Source of the DNA: an uncultured Paenibacillaceae bacterium
Lineage (GTDB): Bacteria; Bacillota; Bacilli; Aneurinibacillales; Aneurinibacillaceae
Reading direction: 5' to 3'
NCBI GenBank assembly: GCA_937874515.1
Contig: CALNBV010000067.1
Coordinates: 1-17,622 of the forward strand
Length of the DNA: 17,622 nucleotides
Shown: positions 6,925 through 14,652 of the stretch, piece by piece
Numbering within the stretch: the first letter of the stretch is position 1
How the letters are laid out: the number at the start of each line of letters is the position of its first letter
Made by a program: the position numbers and the translations under genes
The notes under the pieces: model-generated
Seen by the model: the letters and a program-made list of their open reading frames with translations, nothing else
What the model was told of the DNA's origin: nothing
The model's database searches: none

Positions 6925-7905
6925 TTATGATTTACCCTCCAATTTATTCGCTGCCCTAGTAAGCAACATTTTTGACCAATCTATATTCAAAGTTTGATTC
7001 CCTTCTAGCAACCCTTTCCAGTAGTCAGGGGTGTTTATAACTCCCAAATTAACAAGTCTGTCCACTACGTCTTTGGGGGGTTCTGGTTTTGTATCAGGTT
7101 TAAGCTCGGGCTTCGGTTCTGGTTTCGCAGGTTCAGGTGGTGTATATTTCGGGATAGTGAAATCCCATCCACCTTCTTTCCTTTGTTTAGGTTCCTTCAT
7201 CGCGGGTATTTTGTTCCACTGAAGATAGGAATCTCCTTTGTAAAGTACTGCTGGTACATTTACACCAAGGACATTGAATTCGACTGTATCCTTGGTAGGA
7301 AATTCGTAAGTGAAGTCAATTCCTTCACGAAATCCTACATCCCGAAGGAAACTGTAAATGAGATGTGTGTTGTCTCCTACTATGATAGCTTTTGTTGCAA
7401 TTCCGTTAACTGTTGCTGGAACTTCTCTGGATCCTGCCTTGTATTCTTCAATCACACCCCAATAAAAATTTGACCAGGTTGTCCACTTACCGCTGTCGTA
7501 CATAATGGAAGGACATATTTTCCCTGTTCAATCAAAATGCCGAACCATTTTTTCGATTTTATATTTACGCATGAGATGAAGTGCCAACTCTTTTGCATTA
7601 GCTAACACTTTTGACCTATCTCCTGTTTCACAAATTTCTATCCCAATAGAAGTTTTATTGCCTATATCGTTACCAGCGTGCCACGCCACTTCTGTAGGTG
7701 GTATGGCTTCGATCACTTGTGACTCATCAACAACATAATGCCATGATGCCGTCCTATCGTTAGACGCATTTTCAAGCCATTTTCTTTCACCGCTTGCATA
7801 GGAATCTGGGTTGCCTGTGCTATGAATTGTAATGCTAGTAGGTGTCATTTTCGTGCCAGGTCTACACTTTTTGCTTACTGGGACATGGTTTACAATCAAA
7901 TTCAT
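6925..7905 (-). pseudogene. phage N-acetylmuramoyl-L-alanine amidase interrupted by an in-frame UGA
   Basis: An endolysin reading frame of 326 codons broken by one TGA at codon 126 (7528-7530). The first part is an Amidase_2 domain with the zinc-ligand His28 (TIHSTGN), the catalytic-type Glu90 (IGIEICE) and His123 (RHFD). After the stop the same frame continues TGKICP, which holds the third ligand position Cys131. The family normally has an aromatic or other sense codon between D and TGK, so a TGG-to-TGA change is the simplest reading. A Pro/Lys-rich linker (about 255-280) leads to a C-terminal domain with a PDYW motif. The start has a GGAG upstream. The truncated product would lack a metal ligand and the C-terminal domain. 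Readthrough of UGA is possible but unproven. Confidence 0.85.
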
Positions 7906-7981
7906 TTCTCCATCTCCTAAAAACTGTTTTTACATGAAAAAATTGACAATAACTTATATCTAATCATATCAAATTATGGAA

Positions 7982-8513
7982 TTATTTTTCGTCATTTTTC
8001 GACTTTTCCAAGGCGTTATACTTTTGCATGGCTCTTTCACTTTTTGCTTTAATTTCTGACGATACGAAGTCCACTACGAACTGAGGAATAAACTTCTTTC
8101 CCCATGCCCGATAAGCATTAGCTGTCATTGAATTAAAATAATGATAGGTAAGGCGCAAATGTTGTGGAATAGAACAAGAAACCAGGTATCCCCATTGCCC
8201 TATCTAGGATATTGGCCAGTGCAGGAAACAATAAAATAAAAAGAGTACGGGAGATTCCTGCAATCCCGTACTCACTTGCATATACCTTGTCTCTTCTTGC
8301 AGCTGCTATTCCAGTGAACCAGTCAAAAACAATCATTCCAACAAATGCAGCCAACACTTCTTTTCTGCCTTCTCCATATAAGAAGGTTAAATGGGGACCA
8401 ACGACAGCTCCAACCGTTGCTGCAAGGCCATTTCCTGGTGTGGACAAACTTTTCAAGTTCAAATTCTCCCAACTGAAACGGTCTAAACCTATTTTTTCTA
8501 AGCTATACTTCAT
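7982..8513 (-). pseudogene. phage holin (phi105/Cp-1 holin_4 type), frameshifted
   Basis: The start ATG at 8513 has GAGGAG nine bases upstream. The first ~125 residues match toxin-secretion/phage-lysis holins: a hydrophobic segment around VGAVVGPHLTFLYG, then EVLAAFVGMIVFDWFTGIAAARRD and SEYGIAGISRTLFILL. At about 8151-8156 an extra base shifts the frame, and the annotated frame stops after APYLSLF. In the shifted frame the typical family tail continues (NSMTANAYRAWGKKFIPQ, then VDFVSSEIKAK) to a stop at 7982. Joined, the gene would encode about 176 residues, close to full length for the family. It stands first in the lysis cassette, upstream of the amidase. Confidence 0.8.
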
Positions 8514-8604
8514 ATCCCCACGCTCCTCACCCCCTTCCAAGGGGAATGTATAATTTTTCTATTGTAAAAGCATCAAACCGTTTTAAATTCCCTAATACTG
8601 TATG

Positions 8605-8688
8605 TTACTTATAACCAGTCGACTGCTTTAACTCAATGAAATCTTTTATCTCAGTCTTAAAAGGTCCATAGTAGTTATATTTATTCAT
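8605..8688 (-). pseudogene. truncated start of a second tandem tyrosine recombinase
   Basis: A 27-codon reading frame (MNKYNYYGPF, then DFIELKQSTGYK). Its ATG overlaps the 3' end of the upstream recombinase (AATGAATAA). The peptide resembles the N-terminus of phage-integrase SAM-like domains (flexible start, then IxxFIxLKxxxGYKY). It is cut off directly after GYK. Overlapping consecutive recombinase genes are typical of tandem-recombinase elements such as RIT or Tn554-like elements, so this is probably what is left of the second gene. Confidence 0.6.
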
Positions 8689-9918
8689 TAACGATATCCT
8701 CCTGAAAATCCAGAGGACATTCTTTTAGCTTTTCAATATCTACTTTTAAATAAACTGCTGTTGACTCTGTATCAACATGGCCAAGTATATCTGAAATCAC
8801 CGGTAACGGTGTATCAATTTCCAACAGTAAACTTGCTAATGTATGACGAAGAGAGTGCATTCCAACCTTCTTCTTTTTCATTGGAATATGTGCCATTTTC
8901 ATATACTTCGATATGATTTTATTCAGATGATTGTCCTCAGTAAATGGCAGAAAAGGTGCAAGATGTCTAATAAATACGTAAGGGCTATCAACCTTCGGTC
9001 GTCCGTATCTTAAGTAATCAATTACCGCCCAACCAACATCTTGTGTAATCGGCAGGGATAAGGTCGTTCGAGTTTTTGACTGAACAAAAACTAGTTGTTT
9101 CTGTTCCCATTGGAAGTTTTCCTTAGTGAGTTTCTTGATATCACCACATCGCAGACCAAGACGACAAGCTAAAAGGATAATAGCATAATCTCGCTTGCCC
9201 ATAGGACTCCCTCTGTCGATAACAGAAATCAGCTTTTTTAAGTCGTCTGAAGTCCAGACAGAAGGGATTCTTGTCTGTTTTCTAGCCTGCACCATGGGAA
9301 TTTTAATGGAGTAGTCTGTGTCAATTAGTTCGTTCTGGTAAAGATATTTAAACAACGCACGTAGAGAGCATAACTGTTGCTCCACCGTTTTGTAGGTATA
9401 ACCCGCCAGGGTGTTTTGATATAGTTGTTGATTATTATAATAGTGATTCCATTGCATGAGGAAATGGATTGAGAATCTACATAATCTAAAAATTTAGCTG
9501 CCTGTTTCGTATAGTGACCAACGGTCACACTTGAATAATCCCTATCCATGCAATAGCGTTTGAATTCATCAATAACCTTGATAAAGTAAGGGTTATGAAG
9601 TATTTCTTTGTGTTTGTAATATCTGCGTAAGACGGTTCCATGGAGTTGAAAATCTCCCAACATTCGAATGACTCTAAGATTCTGTACTTCACTTTGAGTG
9701 AGAGTACGATTAAAATCCTTTTTTAGGATGTTGAAGTGCTTTTCTATAAAGTTGATGCCCAGGGATTCAGTAAAATACAGTTCACCAATTTCTTCCGCGA
9801 ACTCAAGCAGCTTTTTCCATTGTCTTTTATAGAAATTCATACTTCCTTCAGTGTATCCCAATCTAAGCAATTCCTGCTCAAGATCATAGACGAGTGCTTC
9901 TAAACTTTTCTTTTGCAT
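8681..9918 (-). pseudogene. tyrosine site-specific recombinase, frameshifted
   Basis: Two overlapping frames make one recombinase of about 411 residues. The N-terminal core-binding part runs from the ATG at 9918 (GGAGG seven bases upstream). Around 9408-9414 the frame changes by the equivalent of two extra bases (AAAACACCCTGG where AAAACCCTGG would keep frame). The C-terminal catalytic domain then continues to 8681. All active-site positions are present: Arg in CRLGLRCGDI, Lys in FVQSKTR, HSLRH, and LGHVDTESTAVYLKVD with the final His and Tyr. The catalytic half is intact but has no own RBS. The stop overlaps the start of a second recombinase remnant. It was probably the first gene of a multi-recombinase element. 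Confidence 0.85.
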
Positions 9919-9981
9919 AACGGTGCCTCCAAATTGAAATTTAGAAAACTGTGTTTCGTTTTCTAATTCAAGTTTGGGATA

Positions 9982-10079
9982 TTATGCAAAGTAATTAACA
10001 GAAGTTCCTAATATTTTCCTGTATTTTATCAAAGTACTTTGCATAATAACTTTCTTTGCATAAGGAGGATTATGCAAAG
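9982..10079. repeat. cluster of inverted TTATGCAAAG repeats upstream of the recombinase
   Basis: Four exact copies of the 10-mer TTATGCAAAG lie in plus, minus, minus, plus order at 9982-9991, 10038-10047, 10054-10063 and 10070-10079. The first two are part of a perfect 13-bp inverted repeat (ATTATGCAAAGTA at 9981-9993 and its complement at 10035-10047). A near copy (TTATGCAAAAG) overlaps the recombinase start codon near 9910-9920. Clustered inverted sites beside a tyrosine recombinase fit an element end or recombinase binding region. The sequence beyond the last copy is group II intron DNA. Confidence 0.7.
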
Positions 10080-10089
10080 CTTAGCATAA

Positions 10090-10476
10090 CCCACCTTGCG
10101 GTGTTCCTTTATCCCTGATTGTTACATTTCCCTTCTTATCAGACATAGAAGCAGTTAACCAGCGCTTAATGTATAGAACTTCCCACTTACAATTAGTATG
10201 TTTATGGACCACCTTCATTAACAATCGATGGCTGATATTATCGAACAATCCCTTGATATCAAACTCTAGTACCCAATTAAACTTCTAACATCTCTGTCTC
10301 GTTATATCTATGGCATCGTGTGCTGACTTCTTTGGATGATATCCGTAAGAATCTGGCAAGAAGTAAGGCTCAGCCACTACAAACTGTTCCGCCCCTATAT
10401 TTCGCTTCAGTACTTTCACCCTCATAAGTTCTTTACTTGTGGCTTTTCCCTTAACATCGAAATCGTAGGTTCTCAC
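10090..10476 (-). pseudogene. ltrA: group II intron reverse transcriptase/maturase fragment
   Basis: The frame reads through typical LtrA-type segments: PYFLPDSYGYHPKKSAHDAI, then TRQRC-stop-KFNWVLEFDIKGLFDNISH, then HTNCKWEVLYIKRWLTA, then RDKGTPQGG. A TAG replaces the Trp codon (TGG) after RQRC at 10285-10287. The N-terminal part is shortened: RT-0 to RT-2 segments seem to be missing before VAEPYFLPD. The protein is cut right after the QGG of RT-4, so the catalytic YADD is gone. The fragment is certain as to family and certainly non-functional. Confidence 0.85.
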
Positions 10477-10833
10477 GTTCCATCTAAAAGCCTAAGTTAT
10501 GTTCATGCCATCTTTATTCCGGCTACCATCTAGTCAGTACACAGGTTACACAGGTTTCTTCTAGACTTGTCCCAAAACCGCGACTCGTTTTGGTTTTGAT
10601 AGCTTCTGGGCCATTTCGAAACGTCGTCAATGGTTCACTTTCGTTCATCTTCATAACTCACATCTGACGAAATCTGATGTTTCGCCTTTTCCTTAACGCT
10701 CAATACCATTGTTTTTGACAACAGCACCTTAAGGTGATTTGAAATCTCTGCCTGTATAGTCGATTTCGAGGGACCTACCCTCATCTTTTAGACAGCATAA
10801 TACAACTTATTCAGCTGAATTTTCGTGACACAC
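10090..10833 (-). mobile_element. truncated group II intron
   Basis: The 5' end is proposed at 10833, where an IS3-type orfA reading frame (codons for AQAI) is interrupted by GTGTGTCAC, matching the GTGYG start of group II introns. About 350 bp of structured, non-coding-looking sequence follows, then a reverse-transcriptase fragment. The intron stops at about 10090, just after the codons for TPQGG, where the tyrosine-recombinase element begins. Domains V and VI and the RT catalytic YADD region are absent, so it can neither splice nor move by itself. Confidence 0.72.
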
Positions 10834-11225
10834 AATCGCTTGGGCCTTTTTTCGCAAAAGTAGTAAAAGCTGCAGCTTCGGCTAGTGCCTTTTCTTTGAA
10901 GGCATGCACGTTTCCATTCTTCAATCTGTTCGCGATACAGCACCTTTTTACGACAATACTCTGCAAGCTCTATCTCATTCATCATGAACGTCTCCATCAC
11001 CATTAAAAACTTATCTTGGCTGCTCCATTTGTCACTTGTTTGTCCATTACCAGGCGTGGCTACACCAGCCGCACGAGCTTGTCTACGCCACTTGTACAAC
11101 GTCACATCTGAGATACCCTCTTCTTTTGAAATTTTCGATACAGATTCATTATTGGGTGGCATCATGCGTTTGATTATGGACTCTTTTTGTTCTTGCGAAT
11201 ATCGTACTCCATTTTTTTCTGTCAT
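10834..11225 (-). pseudogene. IS3-family transposase OrfA fragment
   Basis: The ATG at 11225 has GGAGG nine bases upstream and begins a typical OrfA: RYSQEQKESIIKRMMPPNN, then an HTH (SKISKEEGISDVTLYKWRRQ), then DKWSSQDKFLMVMET and ELAEYCRKKVLYREQIEEWKRACLQ. After that the family sequence jumps to KEKALAEAAA in another frame, so an internal stretch is lost and the frame is shifted. The last recognisable codons (KKAQAI) contain an A6G slippery site like the OrfA/OrfB programmed frameshift of IS3 elements. They end at the group II intron. OrfB with its DDE domain is absent. Confidence 0.78.
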
Positions 11226-11322
11226 ATCGATCAACCTCCGTGTTATTTTACTTAACTATAACACTAAAGTATCGTACGACATCTATCCTAACAGGGAGGG
11301 TATTACAAGACCAAATGCATGT

Positions 11323-11357
11323 AAAAAAATCCAACCATCTTAATATTGTAGGATTTT
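11323..11357 (-). terminator. terminator downstream of full-length comM
   Basis: On the minus strand, AAAATCCTAC and GTTGGATTTT pair with one mismatch, followed by seven Ts, beginning about 8 bp after the comM stop. The left comM copy has no such hairpin after its stop. Confidence 0.7.
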
Positions 11358-11363
11358 ACTAAC

Positions 11364-11850
11364 TTTACTCTGACCAAAACCGATGATCAAGGGTACGATA
11401 CTGAACCGCTTCAGACAGATGTTCCTCTCCCACTTTCTCATCCCCAGCAAGGTCAGCGATGGTTCTTGCCATTTTGATGATCTTATCAAAGGAACGATTA
11501 CTAATCCCCAGGGAATCATACAGAGAATGAAGCCACTTTTCCGATGAACGGCTTAAGGGAATGTAATGTTTAATCCATCTGCCTGAAAGGTCTGAGTTAA
11601 ACTGAAAGGACTTTCCTTTAAACCGCCCACTCTGGATCTCTCTCGCCTTTTCCACACGTTCCTTTATTTCTTTAGAAGAAGGTCCTGTTTCTTGTCTCAT
11701 TTCCTCAACATCCACCCTGGGGACTTCAATTTGAACATCAATCCGATCTAAAAATGGACCGGATAATTTTTTACGGTATCGTTTCACTTCATACTGGCTG
11801 CAAGTACAAGCGTGTTGATCTTTTTCGAAACCGTTAAAACCACAGGGACA
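11364..11850. repeat. island-flanking direct repeat, right copy (3' end of intact comM)
   Basis: Partner of 2109-2595 with one mismatch in 487 bp by my reading. Here the repeat is continuous with the rest of comM. Identity ends within the codons of the NPCPCG motif, where the intact gene continues and the left copy enters island DNA. Confidence 0.95.
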
Positions 11851-12912
11851 AGGATTCAAACTTGCTATGAGTAAAAAACGGCTAGGAAAAATCATTCGTA
11901 TCCCATTCCTAATAATAATAATTTTCCCTTCTTCGATGGGTTGCCGGATAATTTCTAATACAGAACGAGAGAATTCAGGAAGTTCATCAAGAAAAAGAAC
12001 ACCATGATGGGCCAGGCTTAATTCACCTGGATGGGGAATAGCTCCTCCACCTGTCAAACCAACTACACTGATGGTAGGATGGGGGGCACGAAAAGGCGGC
12101 ATACAATCAAATCCATCCCTTTCACTTAAGATACCGCTAGAACTATAAATACAATCTACTTCGAGAGCTTGCTCTTCATTTAAATGGGGTAAAATGGTTT
12201 GGAATCTCTTGGCCATCATGGTTTTTCCCGTTCCAGGTGGCCCCACCATCAAGACGTGATGATTGCCAGCTGCTGCGACTTCGAGAGCCTTTTTAGCATG
12301 GGAATTCCCCTTCACATCACGAAAACATAGGAATCCCTCTTCCTGAGTATTCTTCTTATTATGGATAGCTGTAATCCCCCTTTTGGCGGGAACCCAATTA
12401 GAAGGATTGGTTAAAAAATTAACGCAATGATTCAATGTTTCCATGCGATAGACTGGCAGCTTCCCTCGTTCCGCTTCCTCCACACAGGTTGCAGGGATCA
12501 TCACTTTCTGAAATCCTGCTTTCTTCGCTGCCAGGACCATGGGCAAAATTCCGTGAATGGGACGTAAATTCCCTTCCAAGGATAGTTCGCCCAATACCAG
12601 AAGGCCATTAAGGTCTACCCGGGGAAAAATTTGTTTTGTGGCCACTAAAATTCCTACTGCCATGGCACAATCCAGCATAGAACCTGCTTTACGAACATCT
12701 GCAGGAGCTAAATTGATGGTTATTCGCTGTAAAGGAAACTCAAATCCACTATTTCGGATAGCTGCTCTCACCCGATCCCTTGCTTCACGAACAGAAGATG
12801 CTGCTAATCCACTTACCTCAAAACAGGGCAATCCATTGGAAATGTCAACTTCTACTTCCACACAAAAACCCTCAATCCCAATCACAGCCGCTGAAAAAAT
12901 CCGTGTATACAT
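11365..12912 (-). CDS. comM: ComM/YifB family Mg-chelatase-like AAA+ ATPase
   Basis: A 515-residue, full-length ComM/YifB. The preferred start is the ATG at 12912 (MYTRIFSAAVIGIEG, the usual N-terminus), with GGTG six bases upstream; a GTG three codons earlier is open. An N-terminal Lon/S5-like domain (about residues 20-170, with NLAPADVRKAGSMLDCA) precedes the AAA+ core. Walker A is GPPGTGKT (about 227) and Walker B is VLFLDELPEF (about 302). A cysteine cluster (CPCG, CTC) follows at about 350-367, and the chelatase C-terminal domain runs to the end. ComM proteins are ring helicases that extend branch migration of donor DNA during natural transformation. The last 161 codons are duplicated at 2110-2595. 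The gene remains intact despite the adjoining island. Confidence 0.95.
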   Translation of the reverse strand: MYTRIFSAAVIGIEGFCVEVEVDISNGLPCFEVSGLAASSVREARDRVRAAIRNSGFEFPLQRITINLAPADVRKAGSMLDCAMAVGILVATKQIFPRVDLNGLLVLGELSLEGNLRPIHGILPMVLAAKKAGFQKVMIPATCVEEAERGKLPVYRMETLNHCVNFLTNPSNWVPAKRGITAIHNKKNTQEEGFLCFRDVKGNSHAKKALEVAAAGNHHVLMVGPPGTGKTMMAKRFQTILPHLNEEQALEVDCIYSSSGILSERDGFDCMPPFRAPHPTISVVGLTGGGAIPHPGELSLAHHGVLFLDELPEFSRSVLEIIRQPIEEGKIIIIRNGIRMIFPSRFLLIASLNPCPCGFNGFEKDQHACTCSQYEVKRYRKKLSGPFLDRIDVQIEVPRVDVEEMRQETGPSSKEIKERVEKAREIQSGRFKGKSFQFNSDLSGRWIKHYIPLSRSSEKWLHSLYDSLGISNRSFDKIIKMARTIADLAGDEKVGEEHLSEAVQYRTLDHRFWSE

Positions 12913-13007
12913 AAGCATCACCGCTTCATCTTTAAATCTATTAATATATAAATATTACCATATAATAGAATAAATTTACATAATTATCCATATTTTATTT
13001 AAATTTT

Positions 13008-13034
13008 ATCCCACTATCTTATGGACAGTGGGAT
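13008..13034. other. 11-bp-stem hairpin resembling the phage lysis terminator
   Basis: ATCCCACTATC (13008-13018) and GACAGTGGGAT (13024-13034) pair around a 5-base loop. On the minus strand all 11 pairs form with one G-U. No T-run follows on either strand. It shares the CCCACTGTCC arm with the hairpin at 6365-6392 and lies beside a holin remnant. Confidence 0.55.
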
Positions 13035-13047
13035 TCTATCATTACTG

Positions 13048-13098
13048 CTAATTATATATTTGTTTTGACCGCTGATAAGCAGATTCAATGGCAATGAA
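13048..13098 (-). pseudogene. C-terminal remnant of a second LLH-type phage holin
   Basis: Sixteen codons and a stop read FIAIESAYQRSKQIYN. This matches the AAIEAAYQRSK segment of the LLH holin at 6493-6924 in protein, and partly in DNA (TGCCATTGAA and TGCTTATCA are shared). No more of the gene is present: upstream sequence is the terminator of the neighbouring gene. The remnant lies outside the comM-flanked island, on the promoter side of comM. Confidence 0.6.
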
Positions 13099-13131
13099 TA
13101 AAAAAGACCGAGGCATTTCACCCCGATCTTT
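13099..13131 (-). terminator. terminator of the 283-codon membrane protein gene
   Basis: On the minus strand AAAGATCGGGG pairs with CCTCGGTCTTT (11 bp, two G-U pairs), followed by TTTTTT. It starts about 20 bp after the stop at 13152. Confidence 0.75.
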
Positions 13132-13151
13132 CTATTGGTTTATACAATTAT

Positions 13152-13940
13152 TTAATTGATTCCATGCACGTCCCGATGCTGTACCCCAAAAAAATAATTA
13201 ACTTGCCTACTATTTTCGTCTGCCCGTTTGATGAGAACACTAATAATTCCATGCCAATGATTCACTTGATCCACAGCCATTTCATACTTATTATTATTCT
13301 TGTTTATCGGTTCTTGTTCTTTCAAAAATTGAATCAAATAGATAGGTTTATTTGTATCATTAACGACTAATTTTAACTGAATATTTTTCACCTCAGATTT
13401 TTCACTGCTATTGGACGAAAGACCACCAATCACAGACCCCATCCCATCTGCTAATAACCCACTAACTAGGGTTCCACCAACCTGGCTTCCTCTTACTGTT
13501 GTGGTAATAACCCTTTTATCCTCAAGGATTTCCGATTGTAATAAATCTTTATAACTTAAAACCACAAAATTAAATACATCTTCTTTTTTGTTTTGTATTC
13601 TAATTTTTTTATTCTTTCTTACTATAGTTTTTCGTTCAATAATACATATGCTTTCTGTTTGTTCATCTAGGGCAATCAAGTTTGAAAGATCCGATGAATA
13701 AAATCTTTGCGAAGGGATAAAATACTCAATTTTTAACAATTCATATTCGAAATTTTCAATGATGAGATCTTTTTTGCGTTTTTTAAAAAATTTCTTCTTT
13801 ACATAGAAGGAAATATACAGGATTACTACCATAAAAAATAAAACAACTAAAAATTTAACAAATCCAAAGATTAACCATGTTAACAGCAAAATCAATACTG
13901 CTATTAAAGAAATAGACATATATAAATTGGGTTTCTTCAA
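13152..13940 (-). CDS. membrane protein of unknown function
   Basis: About 262 residues from the TTG at 13940 (GAGG eight bases upstream). An earlier in-frame TTG at 14003 would give 283 residues but has no RBS. Two N-terminal transmembrane helices (residues 30-70 in the long form) are followed by a basic patch (KKKFFKKRKKDL) and a soluble, probably cytoplasmic domain. Near the middle there is a glycine-rich, helix-hairpin-like stretch (GSQVGGTLVSGLLADGMGSVIGG) of the kind found in glycine-zipper segments. The end carries a WHGIISVLIKRAD segment. It resembles uncharacterised Bacillales membrane proteins and I cannot assign a role. It is a monocistronic unit with its own terminator. Confidence 0.7.
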   Translation of the reverse strand: MKKPNLYMSISLIAVLILLLTWLIFGFVKFLVVLFFMVVILYISFYVKKKFFKKRKKDLIIENFEYELLKIEYFIPSQRFYSSDLSNLIALDEQTESICIIERKTIVRKNKKIRIQNKKEDVFNFVVLSYKDLLQSEILEDKRVITTTVRGSQVGGTLVSGLLADGMGSVIGGLSSNSSEKSEVKNIQLKLVVNDTNKPIYLIQFLKEQEPINKNNNKYEMAVDQVNHWHGIISVLIKRADENSRQVNYFFGVQHRDVHGIN

Positions 13941-14003
13941 TTGGATGTCCTCTTTTCCTACCTTTTTCAATTCTATTTTATCATGGTAGGAAAAACTAAC
14001 CAA

Positions 14004-14293
14004 TGAAAATAATAGTTTAATTGCTACTTACTCGTCCTGGCGTATAAAAATTCATCCTTGCTTTAACTTGATAAATAGCATAAGGGTCCTCATATTTTAG
14101 TAGTTGAGGTTATGTTTAAACAAATATGAACTTAAGTCAGCAATCTTAATCTTACTTTCATAAGTAGCTTTAAGAGTAAGTAAAGAACTCCCAAAGAAGG
14201 TGCCATCTCATCGTAGTATATATTGATTTGAAAAACGATTTCTTTTTTCACATATCATCTAATACTTTATCTTCCTTTGTAGCTATATTGGCA
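14004..14293. other. intergenic region with a possible decayed gene end
   Basis: No complete gene was found. On the minus strand, 14017-14105 translates as 28 protein-like codons (KYEDPYAIYQVKARMNFYTP and on to a TAA) without a start, preceded by stops. A second patch, near 14110-14215, also reads as plausible protein in short pieces. Together these look like the degraded tail of a lost gene, but I recognise no family. Confidence 0.3.
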
Positions 14294-14497
14294 TTACAGG
14301 ATTTTAATGGAAAAATGATAAACCAAAAAAGTAATGATAAGGGTGTTTTGTAGAAATAAAAAGAAAATAACTACAAATTCTCCAGAAGAGTCATTAAATA
14401 ATAGATTGGAAATAAGTAGAAGCAAGACCACATTGACAAATAGAATTAGAAAAAAAGTTGAAATAAACCTTATTCTCATTCCGCCAATAAGAAGCAT
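14294..14497 (-). CDS. small hydrophobic protein, unknown
   Basis: A 67-residue frame with two strongly hydrophobic segments (about residues 9-31 and 40-62) separated by NDSSGE. No good RBS is seen for the ATG at 14497. An internal ATG (14479) has GGCGG too close to use. No family is recognised, and it may be a chance frame in AT-rich DNA or a true small membrane protein. Confidence 0.35.
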   Translation of the reverse strand: MLLIGGMRIRFISTFFLILFVNVVLLLLISNLLFNDSSGEFVVIFFLFLQNTLIITFLVYHFSIKIL

Positions 14498-14652
14498 TGT
14501 TATGTGTAATTTTCGTCAATTAATCCCCTTCTCCCCTTTCCTTTTCTTAGTTAAGTAAGACAAATTATACACATGTTATATTTCTGAAGGGGTTATATTC
14601 CATTTACCGAATTATTTAAGTATAAGAACATCTTTTATTGGGAGGGTTAGTT

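Larger units (their letters stand above)
2596..11363. mobile_element. composite genomic island inserted at comM
   Basis: This segment lies between two direct 487-bp copies of the comM 3' end. It carries phage lysis genes, tyrosine recombinases, a group II intron fragment, an IS3-type orfA, a ComEC-like hydrolase remnant, an HTH regulator, and a protease/secreted-protein pair. The central part (about 3.6-6.4 kb) is visibly more AT-rich than the chromosomal flanks. Most phage and transposition genes are damaged, so the element looks non-autonomous now. comM is a documented island insertion site in other bacteria (for example the AbaR islands of Acinetobacter). The exact borders, and which repeat copy is original, cannot be settled from this window. 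Confidence 0.8.

Noticed and set aside
8681..9457. Programmed ribosomal frameshifting in the recombinase
   Set aside because: There is no slippery heptamer at the crossover near 9410, and adjacent genes carry random lesions, so mutation is the simpler explanation.
11268..11280. Short match between GTATCGTACGA upstream of the IS orfA and the inverted GTACGATAC at the comM SNP
   Set aside because: Only about ten bases are shared, and the match depends on one variable base; most likely chance.
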